The translations under genes were made by a program, and so were the position numbers. This document shows positions 35,690-48,639 of a DNA stretch of 64,000 nucleotides, piece by piece (within the stretch, counting starts at the first letter, position 1; each line of letters opens with the position of its first letter). The stretch comes from Cyathus striatus. Taxonomy: Eukaryota; Basidiomycota; Agaricomycetes; Agaricales; Nidulariaceae. The stretch is taken from contig JAOVFP010000007.1 in the NCBI GenBank assembly GCA_025738555.1, positions 4,402,001-4,466,000 of the forward strand, in the 5' to 3' direction. Below the pieces are notes generated by a model. The model was given only the letters and a program-made list of their open reading frames with translations. It was not told the origin of the DNA and did not search any database.

Positions 35690-38504
35690 TGGGAGTAAGA
35701 CTATAGGGAGAGAAGTTAACGATCACCCTCATTGGTACGACTTGTTTAAACAGTGCAGCCATGGATAAAGAGCCACTGTAACAAAGAGTTAAGAGAGAGA
35801 AGCAATTTCAGTAACAAAGAGTCGGAGTACCCAATGCAAGTACTATAATATCAAAGCTGACAAACGATTTACCCCGTTAACTTTAGTATAACAACCAGAG
35901 AATTGAAATCTTGGCGAAATCAGTCCGGACTCCGGACTCCGAACCATCAAAAGAAGTTGGTCACATGATGATCTTTGTAGAGAGCGCTGCCAGTCTCGTC
36001 TTTATACAAAAATATTCCTTTTTAAAAAATAAATAAATAAATAACCCTACTGTGAAGGTGCTATGGATGTACTCTAATATGAGTGGTATATAAAGAGTAA
36101 TTATCGAGATCATATTTAGGGAGTCACGGTTCAAACCTGTGCGTCCCACTTATCCCACTCAAAAGGCGCCATCCAGTGGTACGAGAGTAAATAAATATTT
36201 TATTTTACCTCTTTTGCGGGAATAGCGCACGGACCATTCCTGGGATGGTGGAGAAGGTTTACACTGAGCGTTGAGGATTTGGCAGGTAAGGCATGGCGCA
36301 ACTAAAGTGGTGAAGTGGCTCCCGATGAAAGGCAAGATGGATCAGGTAGCTGGCGCCTGAGCAAGCGTACACCTGCGGCTCCGCCTAACCGAACAGGCAT
36401 GGAAAGACTGATAGACCACGCAGCGGGACAAGTCATCCGTCGATCTAGTGCTGGTGCCATCGTATTTATAGGTTCTATAGAAGTGGCTAGCGAGCATGTG
36501 TACGCTGGATGAGAAGCCGATGTCGCTGGGAATCTGGCCTATGCAACGTAGTGAGCAGCCGGCAGCGTTCAAAACAGCCTCATCCTTTCCTATCTGCCCC
36601 TCTGAGGCACAAGCCTTTCGTCAAGTTGAGCGTCGCTGCTGGCAGCTGGCAACAAAACACTCTCCTCACACCGACCGATTGTCACCCAGCCGACGCCATC
36701 TCATTCCTTCGACCCTTCGATTCCGATATCCTGGATGCAGATACGATGGATATCGTGGCCTGGAGTGACATAAAGGTTCGAAGGTGGATGGCGGGTTCGT
36801 AGAATGAGCCCTGCCGGCAGGATTCAACGTGGGTGGTTAAGTCATCGTATCCTAATCGCTGGTGCTCGCAAATGGACCGCTGGCAGCGTTGATGGTTGAT
36901 GTTGAGTGTTTGGGAGGTGGCATACGACAGATCGAAAACAGTGACAACAGAGTTATAGCTGCTACATTCGCACCTCGAGCTGGCCAAATTCGCAGCCCTG
37001 CTACTGGTAAGGACAGCTGTGCCATCACGGTGTACTGCTTGGTATATGGGAGTTCGAGCTCGAATGGTTTCTAGTTATTTGCATGTGCATGATACGCTTG
37101 GAGCTCTACTGGACAAGGCTCGTCCATGGTTCCAGCCTTCCAGTGAATCGGTATACACAACTGCCCTCTTCCGGATGCCGACAACACCCAACCGCTTTTA
37201 ATGAGACCACAAAAGCCCTATGCCTGGATGGTGAAGAGGACCGCAGCTGGGTTGGTATTGCAGGAGCAAATCCGTTAAGTACTGAGGAAGGCTCGTTCGC
37301 TGTGGTTTGGACCAGGGTATCGCAGACGAGAATATATGCATTGGTGCCTAGCAGCTGCAGGGTATGCCACGAGTTCTACTGAGCAAGGATAGTCCGTGCC
37401 AGTGGGCTATGGTGCCCCCCAGGCGGAAAGTGCTACAGAATACGCTGAGAACATCCGTGGGTGTTGGTACCAGCGTAGACAATATTAGTCGACTAATAAC
37501 TACCAATAACCTATCGTGTGCTTACAGCAGCACCAGACGTACACGTGCAATCAAGCCTGCTGCTAGCTGACTGGGTTGCGTAGCTGTAGAAGAACCAGAC
37601 TTCGTTTGCGCAGTCTAGTGATTCCAAGGCGGAGGGAATCACTGGGAGCTGCGTTGAGTTGCGGCAAAGTATAGGAATACAGAGCAGTCCACATACCCCA
37701 CTGAACACCCCTAGTTAAATTCCCACCAATCCAGCTATTCCTCGTCCTCATCGTTCATTCGATGTTCTTTTGTTGTTCGTTGCTGTTGCTGGGCAAAACG
37801 TATCCGCAGACGATGATGCGCGTGGTTAGAGGCGGGAATATGTGTGCTGGTGTTGGAAATAAGCTTTCCAAAGGTTTAATAGTCAACCTTCCTCTTCCCG
37901 CATTCTGTAACCAACCACTACCTACAAGTTCCAAGTCATCGTACGTTGCTGAAGTGAATACATACGTTAGAACTATACTGACAAGTTAATTCAACAATTC
38001 TGGTAGGAACATGCCGAAAGTTGTCGAACCTACGTTCATCGAGTATGATCTCCAGGCCACATTCTACGAGGTACGTTCGTCTTTATGTTCGTTACTTTTT
38101 CTCCAACCGAGGGTAGACCCACGTTTGTAGGTAGGCAATCGGGTGATGGTGCGCTGGGGAGGATGTTGGAGGGCTACAGAATTAGTGCACATCGAACATA
38201 TGGTGCGCTGGAGAGGTCGTTGGAGGGCTGCGGAATCGATACGCATCGAACGTCGCGGGAAGCTCAGGAAGCCCAAGCGTAAGAACACAAAGAAAGGCAA
38301 GGGTCGTAAAACCAAACTGAAACAGGTATGTCTGTGTAGCGAAGCACAGTACGCACTTCAGAGATCTTGTGGGGAGCTACAGACGGTGGTATTTGGGAAA
38401 TTTGGCTACTCATCTGCCTATGATGGGGGATGAGAGAATCGGCCGAGACTAGCTACCCGCTAGTGAGAAGCGCTGCAAAAGCCATTCAACACTTGAGGTC
38501 TACG
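35690..38504. other. Mostly decayed or non-coding
   Basis: Holds a short TAAA repeat (about 36023-36044), a tRNA T-arm-like motif (about 36127-36143) without a matching acceptor stem, and many short frames. Protein-like runs at 37090-37200 (TLGALLDKARPWFQPSSESV) and 37220-37360 (STEEGSFAVVWTRVSQTRIY) suggest a broken gene on the plus strand, not identified. At about 38145-38255 a segment of about 54 bp is duplicated in tandem (ATGGTGCGCTGG twice). Confidence 0.35.
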
Positions 38505-38712
38505 CTGCCTCGACATTGGGAAGCCCATACGCCGAGACACCAACATTGTTTGTGCTTGGAGAGGAGGGAATCCCAGGTCCCGAGACAGTAACCTGCTGCT
38601 TGAGAAGCGCTCCAAATGGAAGGGCCTTCACACTTTGGGCTATGGGAAGCAGAAACTCACGCTTTGGGTCCGCAGAGCCTCGATGTTGGGAAGCCCATAC
38701 ATTGAGACGCTG
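38505..38712 (+). repeat. Short repeat A fragment
   Basis: Three copies of the family submotif GGGAAGCCCATAC / TCGATGTTGGGAAGCCCATA (about 38517 and 38690) and CTACGCTGCCTCGACATTGG. Only this internal piece is present. Confidence 0.6.
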
Positions 38713-38926
38713 ACAGCTAGAGACGCCGCGATGAGGGAGAGGTGTATCCGTAATTAGTATCAGAGCACGTTTGCTCGTGTTTGCTCATGTTTGCCAATTG
38801 ATCTAAACGTCTACTTCCCTGACTGCTTGAAAATAATACTGCATTGTGCACTGTGAGATAGCATCCAACAAGCATCCAAGATATATCATTATCCCATATA
38901 CATGACCAATTTACGACATCAGACAA

Positions 38927-41676
38927 CTATTTCCATATGTCTGGACAAACATCCTTAAGGAAGGAAATGCCCATCTCCTCATATTTACTGTGCAACTTTG
39001 CAGTGAGTGCCTGGCCTCGCATTCGGGATCTCCACATTCGTGCTGATTTCGGTTTTTGGAGTTCAGTGGTAAGCGTGAGGTATCCATTTTCCCTGTATGG
39101 AGTCCAGCGTCCATAATTCCGGTTACCGGTCTCGTAATGCGCCAGCGTAGGATACCAGGATAAACGGGTGTCCAAGACTCCAGAGTCTATTATAAAGGTG
39201 TAAGCAAATATGTTGATTAGTTGAAAGACACCTTACTTGAATAGGCATAGTATGTCCCAATTAGGTATGCTATTTCATCATCTGTCAAGTCGTCATCGAA
39301 ATATTTCAGGCCAGTTTTCGGATCCTCTGCAAGAAACATTTCTTCATCGCCATTGTACATCCCTGAGGGCCTTCAAGAACTCGTTCGACAGAAACACAGT
39401 GAGAAAGGCGATATATAAATCCTCCATATAATGGGGCAGCACGACCTCTAGGCTGCTCGAGAATGTAATCCCGGCTCTGAGCATATGCATCGTAATCTGC
39501 TTGAGTGAATGTGTACTTCTCAAAGAGGATTGGTATTTTTATGGTTACAGAATTGTATGGAGGAGCTGACTTCCTAGCAGATAGTGGAAGCAGAGTGCGA
39601 AATGGAATTCCGTTGCGCACCAATGTTCGCACTATTAAGCATTCATCCATGTTCTCATGAAATCGGCACACTACCAGCACATCCCGCACTGATGTCACTG
39701 CAAGTTTCCATGGAACAGTTGCCCGAGTTCCAAAATCAAACATATACATCGTCTTATCAAGGACCATGTTGTCTTTAGCCACAAACTCGGAACCATTCCC
39801 TTTATTTAGGTCATACTTGTATCGAAGGAGTCGAATACATGGTAACCTCCAAGAGTATACCAACGACTGACGATTATCATGCGCAAGATCCCATAGCGAA
39901 GGGTCTGGTTTCTCACCAGCAGAGATCTTGCGGACGAACTCCATACAAATACTCGCAATGAGGCTGCTGCAGAAGTGAGAACCTGGGTCATTTAATCCCA
40001 GTAAGCACATGAAGTCTTCGCACTCTGTCTCCTTCAAATGTAGTCCAGAGGTCATTGGCAAGGGTAGAGGGGCACAAACCCATAGTAACGCTGAAGGACA
40101 TTCAACACATCCTCATCGATCAGCTCTTCTTCTTGACGTCGAGCTGAAGAATTGAGAGCAGGTCCTGCTGAAGATGTCGATGGTAAAGGGAATTCTACTA
40201 GTTCATCTCGTGATGTTAAAGGTCGATGAGGTACCTCTAGGTGTGAAGGCTGCTCAATCGGCTGTGAGTCTACCTCTAGCATCGGAGCAGGTGGTGGTGT
40301 TAGTGAACGCGGATAATCCCACATATAATCATTCCGTGACTGCGTTGCATGAGAACGTTGGTAGTCCTGCACATATTCGTCTTCGAGTTCATCCTCTTCC
40401 AAATCACATTGCAACATCCCAAGTTCATCGGAACAGTCCCACTCATTAAAGACAGGACTGTAGTAGCTGGCTTCTTCTCCATAATAGGCGATAGTATCTT
40501 CCCGGCAGCCACGTGAAACCTCAGTCCGGAGCCAGGCACTGGCATCATCCGGATCCTGTTCCCAGGTGAAAACTTTTGCGGAAACAGAAGGCTTTTTCCT
40601 TTGTAGTTGCAAGAAACGGTTACGATCTGCGGGGGTAGCATCACGCATTCTTTTCTCGTCGCTCTCTCGTCGCTTCTGTACAAACTCCTTGATCGATATT
40701 TTAAACTTCACAATATTGTTTGAAATACGCGTTGCAATGGATTCAGCACGAGGAGGCGGTGAGGGTTCACGTACTCTGGCGGGCATTGCTTGCTGTATGT
40801 GATGGCTGAGCGGCATTAGTAATGGGTCTGTACCAGGACCAACAAGGTACCAGACAGGTATTTTCCGTTCACAGAACCATGCCACTGAAGGAGATGAATT
40901 GGTCCCGTCAACTAAGACGCCGAGTCTGGGGTTCCGATATGAAAATGTACACACTGAACTGTGGCGAAGACTATTTATCCATCCCAAGGTGAAAGGACCC
41001 AGCCCACAACGGATATCGGTGGATGTCACGTATTTCACCCACTTATGCTCTCCACCATCAATGGTTTCCGCAGCTGCAATAAGAAAGGAAAGAAGACCCA
41101 TCCAAGCCGAGAACCAGTTTCTCCATGACTTGACGTCGTTGAACGCATCCTCTTTTCTAGATTTGTAATATACTGCGTCGAAATTACTGTTTTCTGGAGC
41201 CAAAGGAAACTCCATTTCAAAGTGATATTGGGCACACAGAGCTCGTGCCAAGTCACGGAAGTTGAAGTGGAGTCTAAGCCACAGTAGGAGGTATCGATGT
41301 CTAGGAGGTACCCAACCTGAGAGTCCCTTGTCCCGTATGGAATATGGTATTTAGCAAGGCGTCCTAGTAAGCACCCAGTGTATTCGGGTTGTAAAGGAAA
41401 TAATCCTATCCAACCATAACGAGAACACCAACGAACGGGAATTGTGGACCGACGCCCCAAACTATCAGTGAATCTGTGGTCAATAACTGTCCCATCCGCA
41501 AGAAGGGGTGGGATTGCATCCAAACTATGATGAGCATTGGGGGAGTAGTACATCCTTCTGCTGATCAGGGTGACTACACCATGTGTCCGGTCAACTCTGT
41601 AAAAAAGATGGCTTAGACGTGACCGTACTGTACTGGGATAATAAACTTACTCCAAACCAGATGATAGGCGATCCAT
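38927..41676 (-). pseudogene. Gene 'E', left copy: frameshifted member of a multi-copy mushroom family
   Basis: Minus strand; exon 1 41676-41651 (MDRLSSGLE), a 54-nt intron, then a long exon down to about 39250, an intron of about 50 nt, and a last exon ending at TAG 38927-38929 (CPDIWK). It contains WSRYG-like and GYLLDIDTS segments, a Trp-rich stretch KSWRNWFSAWMGLLSFLIAA, PSVAWFCERKIPVWYLVG, an acidic disordered middle, and a C-terminal block AEDPKTGLKYFDDDLTDDEI followed by SWYPTLAHYE. I recognise the whole layout from abundant Agaricomycete proteins without known function. Compared with the right-arm copy, one base is missing near 41295 and one near 40070; a third frame break lies near 39370. 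It is therefore dead. Confidence 0.7.
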
Positions 41677-43317
41677 CGTAGAGGCCAAAGAGTGAGATTT
41701 TCTGATTTGATCAGTTGAGGATAGGGTGACAGTACGAGGCTTGGCGCTGGCGAATGTACGCGAAGGGTGATCAGGTGGATGAAATACGACTTGACAGTGA
41801 CGCGCAGAAAGATCAAAGTGTTGGAGAATGGACACGTCCCGGGTGACAAGCTCACACAAGCCCAAAGATCAAAACATTGGTAAAACCAGACGCTATGAAT
41901 GGGTAGGATGCTGCGGGATGATGGTAAATATGTTGATGGATGGATGGACACGTGCGCGCGTCCATCCATCCATCAACTTGTTTGTTTGTATCAGACGTTG
42001 TGGCCGTGATACATACGCTTACGCTAACAGTGGCAAATAAGTACTATCTAAGTACGCATAACCTGAAGGCCTGAACGTTGAACGTTGAACGTCGATCTCA
42101 GTGAACTCAGAACTGGCGTGCTGGGTTTTACCCGCAACAGTTTTCTCGACACCGGGAGGATGGCTCTTATGTGCTTTTCCAGGAATTCACTGTGGATATA
42201 TTTTACCCAATCTCATGAGCAGCGTCTCTTACCAACTGGCCTTCGCAACATCGAGGCAGCGTAGACCTTCTCGAGGAACAAAACGACTTCAGGCCTGCAC
42301 CCATACATCTGAAATGGAGAGCTGGCATCTTAAGGTATGAGGTCTCCAATATCGCAGGCTGAGTGCGCCTAACCTCTCTCTTCCCATCAGAGGCTCGTCT
42401 GTCAGCAGACGGATTCCCGGCGGCGTAGGCATCGTGCACGCATACTTCGAAGCTCGTCTCCTAGCCTGTTCTCGCATTTTCAGGTGTATAGGCTTCCCAA
42501 GGTCGTGGATAGCGTATACGCATACTCAACTACCCATATGAGAAGAAAGCTATCCGTTTTACAGGGTGACGATGGACAAGAAGGAACTAAAAGAAGAGAA
42601 GAGTCCATCTCTCCGTGTACAGAGTGTATTGTGGAATGATGGAAGGATTTGGAAGGATTGACTTGGATGTTGGTTCGAAGGGAATCGGTGATGCATGTAA
42701 CTCCTCCGCGAATGACAATGGCCCCCATAAGTTCAGTTGACAAAGCCTTCGTGTACTGTCCACCTTGCCAACTCACCCACTCTAGCCTCGAGATATTGCC
42801 AGAACTTCTACGTCAACATCCATAATGCAGAGGACCCTTATACAAGCACCCATCCATTTCCACCACATTCAATGTACTAGCGGGTGCGGATGGCCATCTG
42901 AAGTTATGTGGTTTTGAACATCGCAGTTAGAGTGCGCCTAACCCTTCCCTTCCTATCTGTAGCCCCCTGCTAGCGGACTCTCGTGTCTTAGCTAGGTGCA
43001 TGGCCTTCCTAGTATCATGAGAAGCATGCGCCCGTACCTGTCTTCTAATTACTGTAATACTGTTCATTTCCTAATATTAGACCACGTGACTTTTTCAAAC
43101 ATGACTTAGCCACAGTGTCACTGTAAGGTCACAGTCACGAGAATGCAAAGAAAAAATATTTCCAGCTCAACCAACAAGGTAACCGAGGACAAGAATGAAC
43201 TAAAAGAAGGCCAGAGTCCGTCTCTCCATGTAAAGTGTGTGTTGTAGAAATTTTTGACAGGATTGACCTTTGACGTTGTTTTGAAGGGAATACGCGATCG
43301 ATGCAGCACTCCTCTGT
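39823..43317 (-). repeat. Outer inverted repeat, left arm
   Basis: Reverse complement of 60502-64000. Paired positions sum to 103819 at the inner edge, rising to 103821, 103822 and 103823 after three small indels (2 nt near 42450, 1 nt near 41295, 1 nt near 40070; the left arm is shorter each time). The stretches I compared base by base are otherwise identical. The inner edge is GCACTCCTC at 43314, where the left continues TGTGGACGAC and the right side does not. The outer edge cannot be seen because the right arm is cut by the window end. It contains gene E and a repeat A copy. Confidence 0.95.
41932..41977. repeat. 46-nt hairpin, 18-bp perfect stem
   Basis: GTTGATGGATGGATGGAC, a 10-nt GC-rich loop (ACGTGCGCGC), then GTCCATCCATCCATCAAC. 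The same hairpin is in the right outer arm at about 61844-61889. It sits where family A tail sequence changes orientation. Confidence 0.9.
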
Positions 43318-43400
43318 GGACGACAAAGTCCTCATATCCGGGAAGCCCGCTTTTTAAACACATCCACCCTAGCCTCCCTGTATTGCCAGATTTAGGAATC
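42080..43400 (-). repeat. Dispersed repeat A copy inside and beyond the left outer arm
   Basis: Minus-strand family A: GGCATCTTAAGGTATGAGGT (about 42325), TTGGTTCGAAGGGAATCGGT, then a second, partial repeat of the TTTGAAGGGAATACGCGATC block to about 43360. It extends past the arm boundary at 43317, so the arm breakpoint falls within the repeat. Confidence 0.75.
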
Positions 43401-43517
43401 TATCCTGTTATTTACCCGGAGTAATGCTTGAAGCTTTCGTGTGTGATCTCGTATCTCGTTGCGAAATACATAAATTTTATGTGTTATTTTAATATTCAGT
43501 AGGAATACGATACAGTG

Positions 43518-46500
43518 TTATAGATCTAATGGTAGAATGTGAAGGCAACATTGACTTATATCTGAAATCGTCAAGACCGTCGCCCCGAAATGGCAAACAA
43601 CATTGTCCATCGAGGTAATGACTGATCCTTTCGATAGAAGATTGTATCGAAGCATGCCCCCAACGGTTGGATATTTGGAATAGTGATCATGAGTTGCATC
43701 AAGACTGTTAAGTGGTTCGTACTTCCTAACCACTAGATAGGTCTTGGTTAATTTTCCCGAGGTCGCTTGTGCATCTTGCCTAGTATGGGTAAATATTTGT
43801 TCGATAACTCCGGCCTCCCGTAAACCCCCTGTTGAAGGATCGCAATATATGACATTGCTGTTGCTGTTCATTCCGGCCTCGAAGATTTGACCTAGGCGCT
43901 TAATCTGCTTTCACATGAAGGCCTTTCGGGAGACAGGAATTGACTGTCCATTAGAGCTCATCCACTGGCAAAGCAGTTCATATACCTCATCCGAGAGCTT
44001 CTGAGAGTTTCGCAGATCTTGCTCTGGCTCTAGTACAAAGTGTTCATCGAAGGCTAGCATATCATTTAGTAGTGTCCCTCTGTTGTCAGATTCAAACCGT
44101 TGCTTGAAAGCTTCGATCATTGGCACCATTTCTTCAGATGGATCCACAGCATGAAATAAAGCGCGTAAGTTTTGGCTCTTGCAGAATTTGTTGAATTTCG
44201 TTTGTTCTAATTCACCTATAAAACGTAGGAGCTGGTAAGTATATGGGAATGGCAAGCACCTGCTGTAAATGCTAACCAAATTTCCGATTAGAAGGGATTT
44301 GTTGTATTAGATAATTGTAACGTTCAAATGGAAAGCACCTCCATGAATGACATGGCCCAAATCGACGAAGGTGGTCACCAAAGTGAAGTGAGAAGTGCTG
44401 GTATGGACCAACAGTCGTGCTAGCGTATAATTCCAAGAGGGTTGTCAGGTATCGATGCATATGGTGATCATACTGACCGGTTTCGGAAGATATGTTTTTT
44501 CTAGTTGCGAGCTTCACTGCTGTGACTAAATCCATGAAGTTATCCAACATGCGATGTTCTCGACTATCAACCGGCATAGGTCCCCATAGTCTGATTAAGG
44601 TAACTGGGAGATTTACTAGGCAGAATGCACGCCACTGGTCGGCAGAGAATTTGCCTTGTTTAGCATCTCCGGGGTGTGCAGGAGCCTTAGAGAACCAACC
44701 TGGCAGCTGCATTTTTTCCATGTCGCTACGTATCTCCTGTAATGTCTGTTTTCCCAGCACCCTAGTAACTTTGGGCTTCTTGTCCTGGACTAGAACCTTA
44801 TCAAACTCGTCAGTAATTCCCTCTTTACGTCTCTGTGTTAATACACTATTAGTTAGCAAATTGAACAATATAAGGTCACCCACATTAGTATGAATCTCAG
44901 TTCGAAGCTGGGAAACTGTTTTTTTTTCAGTGGAGACATGTGACAGTCTGATAACGAACAATGTAATGAGGGCAGCCTTCTTCAGCCTGTCAATCACTGA
45001 TTTGCTGGCTTGTTCATAAGTATTGTGCGCTTCCTTTTGTTCTTCTAGAGAAAGTAATGCATGTGCGGAACAAATACTCCCGGAGCTGACATTCATATCA
45101 TCTTCATCAGATATCTGAATACCCTCGCGAAGTATCATTTCTCCCCGTTCATTAAACCATCCTTGCTTTATACGCTATGGAATACAAGTTAATCACCAGC
45201 AAGGTAATAATAAGCTATTAACGTACATGATCAATCAGTTGCTTGCATAACATATTTTTTTTCACACCCCACCGCAGATCAAGGTCACAGCACAGTTGGC
45301 GTAGAACATTTGCCTTAAGGCCCTTAAGTTGTCCAGAAGTGCCGCTACGCAAGGTTTTATGTGCAGTAATCATCTCCTCTTCCTTTGGTCTATTCTTAAT
45401 GGGATCAAAAGAAATTCCAAGACTATCTTCTATATGTATGTCCATTCCCCAAATATCGCGTACGTGATGGAAAAATAAGCGGAGGTAGAATCCATGCATG
45501 GAATCAAAGGTCACAAATTTGGTTGGATCCCAGTACGGCAAACGAAGTAACTCCGACCAACGAATGTGATGCGTATTGAAGATGAGATTACGTTCATCAT
45601 CGGTTTCAGCATCTTTCCACTGATTTGCAATTTTTCGATGTTGATCCTGAGATCTGCGCTCCCATTCACTAGGTTCCAGATTGTCGATATTGTCAATGGT
45701 CTGAAGGCATTCAGTGCAGAAGTGCATTGCATTGTGAGATCCAAATCCAGAGACTTGCCTGGCAGCTGGAAGATCACATATAATCGGGATTAATACACAT
45801 TGGATACGACGACCGTATGGATATTTAGTTGTTTGAGATAGATAAATGCCTTTATGCCACATCAATAGAAGATCATTGACCAAAGGCTTTAGGAAATGAT
45901 TTATTTGGTCAGTGGATGGTTTATTGGGTCCAGGAATTATGCCAACGAGATAGATATTTTCTGGCTTGTAACGAATAGCCGGTGGAAGATTGAAGCATAC
46001 CAGGTATAGCGCAGTAATCGATGAATTCTGTTTCCCTTCTTTCATGCCCCATGGATTGAATCCATCGCAATTAAGTCCAAAGATGAGTCTCCCCTGGCCT
46101 TCAATACCTGGCTTCACGAAGGTTTTTCCATCAGGACCCAGAAAACTGCGGAATTCCGATCCATGCCAAATATCATGCATTATATTTTGGTCATCCAAAT
46201 GCTTATAAGGGTCTTCATCCAAGTATGTTTCAATGTCAGGCCGCGCATAAAGTCTTCCGACCCAATGTTTGAAATCCTGATACAGAAATTTTCGGATCGG
46301 TTTGCCATCTTTTGAGTGCAGATGAGCTCCACATTCTGACCCGGTGGGTGTCCACTTATAGGTGCAATTATCCGGATATGCATCATCGTCCACATTCTCA
46401 TAGACGCAAAAGCACTTTGGGCAGCAAACAAAACTTTCGCTGATCGGATCAATGGAAAGCTCTTTTCGACTGTGCGTATATCTTTGGGAATTCCCGACAA

Positions 46501-47469
46501 AATCGACTTCTTCTCGAGCTGGGTAACATTCACCAAAGAAAGAGCGACTATAGCCCTCAGTGATTGAAGTGTAAATGTTAAGTCGTCCATGGACATATTC
46601 AGCAGCAAATATGATGCCATGGTGAACAGGTAGCAGAGGAACGCAATAGGCTGGTACACTTTCATTGTGTGAATTACAAAGCCACCTTAGCAGGTGTCAG
46701 TTGGCTTACAAACGAAGGAATCTAAAAACATACTTGTGTCAATGGCCCCGGATCCTGCATTAACTACTCTAACACGTTGGCACTCCCATACACCTTCCTT
46801 TAGCATTAGGATATCTGCCATCTCCCGCTTTAGATGAGCAAGTAATTGCCTAGATGAAAACAAAGCAACAGAAGATATGTAACGCCGTCTGCTGTTCAGC
46901 TGTTCGTTGATCTCTTGAGAGGCGAATTGGACGAATGTCTCATATTCCAATACCACAATATTCGAAATGTCACCCGGATCGAGCTGCAAGCACTTCTCCG
47001 GATCCCCAATTTCGGAAATGGGCAAAGAGGAGGTCGTAGGTGGATGGGAAAATGTGAGGGACTGTAGGTCTACAGTTTGTCGGATACTTTCTGAAGAGAT
47101 AATGGCGCACTTTTTCCCGATGTCAGAAAGCCTTCTTTCGTAATTCTCTTTACGCCACCTTGATTCATTGTGCTTAAAACGAATATGTTGTGGTTTCCGC
47201 GTTTTCGGAACAACGATCGGACCGTTATTGGATGAAGATGAGGAACGACCACGAGATATAGAGGATGAATTGTGTAGAGGTGGGTGTGCGTCGGAGTCTG
47301 AGACTGGGACTACAGAGTTGTAATGAGTCCTTGCGGTTTCGCAATTTTTTTCATTAGACCGGTGCTCCCTCCATACTTTATAAGTTACTCTCCGGCCTGT
47401 TCCAGAATTTTCTTGCTGGCAATTGGAGCAGATGCAGATACGATCTCCTCTTGTTTGCTTTGTAGGCAT
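43518..47469 (-). CDS. Plavaka/Tnp2-type DNA transposase (KDZ-like), probably inactivated
   Basis: Cut-and-paste transposase of the fungal Plavaka/Tnp2 group. ATG 47467-47469 opens an N-terminal zinc-binding region (CICSNCQQENSG..H..C). After an intron near 46680-46730 comes a second Cys cluster (SFVCCPKCFCVYENVD). The tnp2 core follows: LNCDGFNPWGMKEGKQNSS, IIPGPNKPSTDQINHFL, FCTECL, then FVTFDSMHGFYLRLFFHHV. After a 50-nt intron (about 45180-45229) come SADQWRAFCLVNLPVTLIRL and SWRCFPFERYNYLIQ, then a C-terminal part ending HILPLDL at 43518. Length and order match full-length family members. Defects: an in-frame TGA at 43911-43913, and the first intron joins out of phase by one base as I read it. 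It lies just inside the left outer arm. Terminal repeats of this element were not identified. Confidence 0.85.
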
Positions 47470-48639
47470 AAATGATAAGAAATCACAATGTCAATTCTGA
47501 AGCTGTGCAGTCAAGTAAGTAGTATGGATTCGGAATGAAAGTTAGCACTTCAAATTTTGTAGGCCGTATTTGCGTGTGAGGTTGAAATTTGTGATCAGGA
47601 GTTACACGTAGATCGTAGAATGCAGCTGGCAGTTGGACCGTCGACGGAGAAATTGTGAAGATGCAGATCGGTTTGTAGTTGTTTACTGCGAGCTTTAAGT
47701 ATACATGAGTCGTTTCGAAAAACATTCCCGTTCAAGAAAATCAACAAAAATCAACAGAAAGTACTTGGGATGTCGCCAAATCAGGAGAGGGTATAATAGT
47801 GAGACTACTTATACAGAAAGGAGTGTTCATTGCAATGAAATTGCTTCAACATCCTACATACCTGAAAACATAACTGTGGTTGGACAAGCTTCAAATGAGT
47901 GGGTAACACGTACTAAATTTAAGTGGTAGAAAGATGCTTCGTCAGCTGGCAGCAATCCTCAGCACTCAGGAAGAGGATCTATCAAAGTCCGATCATCGGG
48001 GCGCGAATGTACCTGAGATACGCAAGAATAGTATCGTCGTGACTGTGCAAGTCAGGCCCATATCGTTCGCAACCGGTCGTCCAATGGGTTCTCATATTAG
48101 TTGACTTAGATATGGTGGCTCTAGAATGCGAGAGTGAATCCTCTTTCTTTTGCTCACCACGTAGACCTGATTGACGTTCAAATCAGACAGACATTCGACT
48201 CTGCTGCCTGTGAACGCGGACGACTTTGTCAAGACTTTATACGCCATCATACCCTTTATATCGAGCCTGACTAATCTACGGCATATGGATCCCAACAAGC
48301 AAAGGTGAAATGAACGGCCGCAACCCAGCGCCCCAATCAGTTATGTGGGCTGCCAGCGGAAGAGCCAAGACTTGGTGGATGCTGATAACTCTCAATGCTT
48401 AGTGCCTCTGGTGGGCCTGAACAGTTCCCATTGCGATTATGCATACCTTTATGTTGGCCTAGTTGCCCAAACTTCTTGCAGAGGTCTGACAAAATGATAA
48501 CGTGTTACATTAAATATTGTCAAGCTTAAAAACGTAAGTAATGGGCATAATAATCGTCTAGGAAATACACTGTAACATTAAGTCTCTTCAGGAAAAAATA
48601 TGGCATTAGAATAACACCTAATAAAAATACTAATACGCA
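47470..48639. other. Between the transposase and gene D, no clear gene
   Basis: Upstream of the transposase start. Short frames on each strand (47483-47725 minus, 47705-47929 plus) lack domains. On the minus strand about 48500-48350 there is an open run (GQHKGMHNRNGNCSGPP) that could be a decayed exon of gene D. Transposon ends may lie here but I could not pair them. Confidence 0.35.

Noticed and set aside
36127..36158. tRNA T-arm-like sequence (CACGGTTCAAACCTGTG then CGTCCCA)
   Set aside because: The B-box and T-stem look right, but no complementary 5' acceptor strand (TGGGACG) occurs within 70-95 nt upstream. At best a tRNA-derived fragment.
31920..41676. TET/JBP-type dioxygenase as passenger of the KDZ-like element
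   Set aside because: No HxD...H iron-binding pattern with the expected context in genes C or E.
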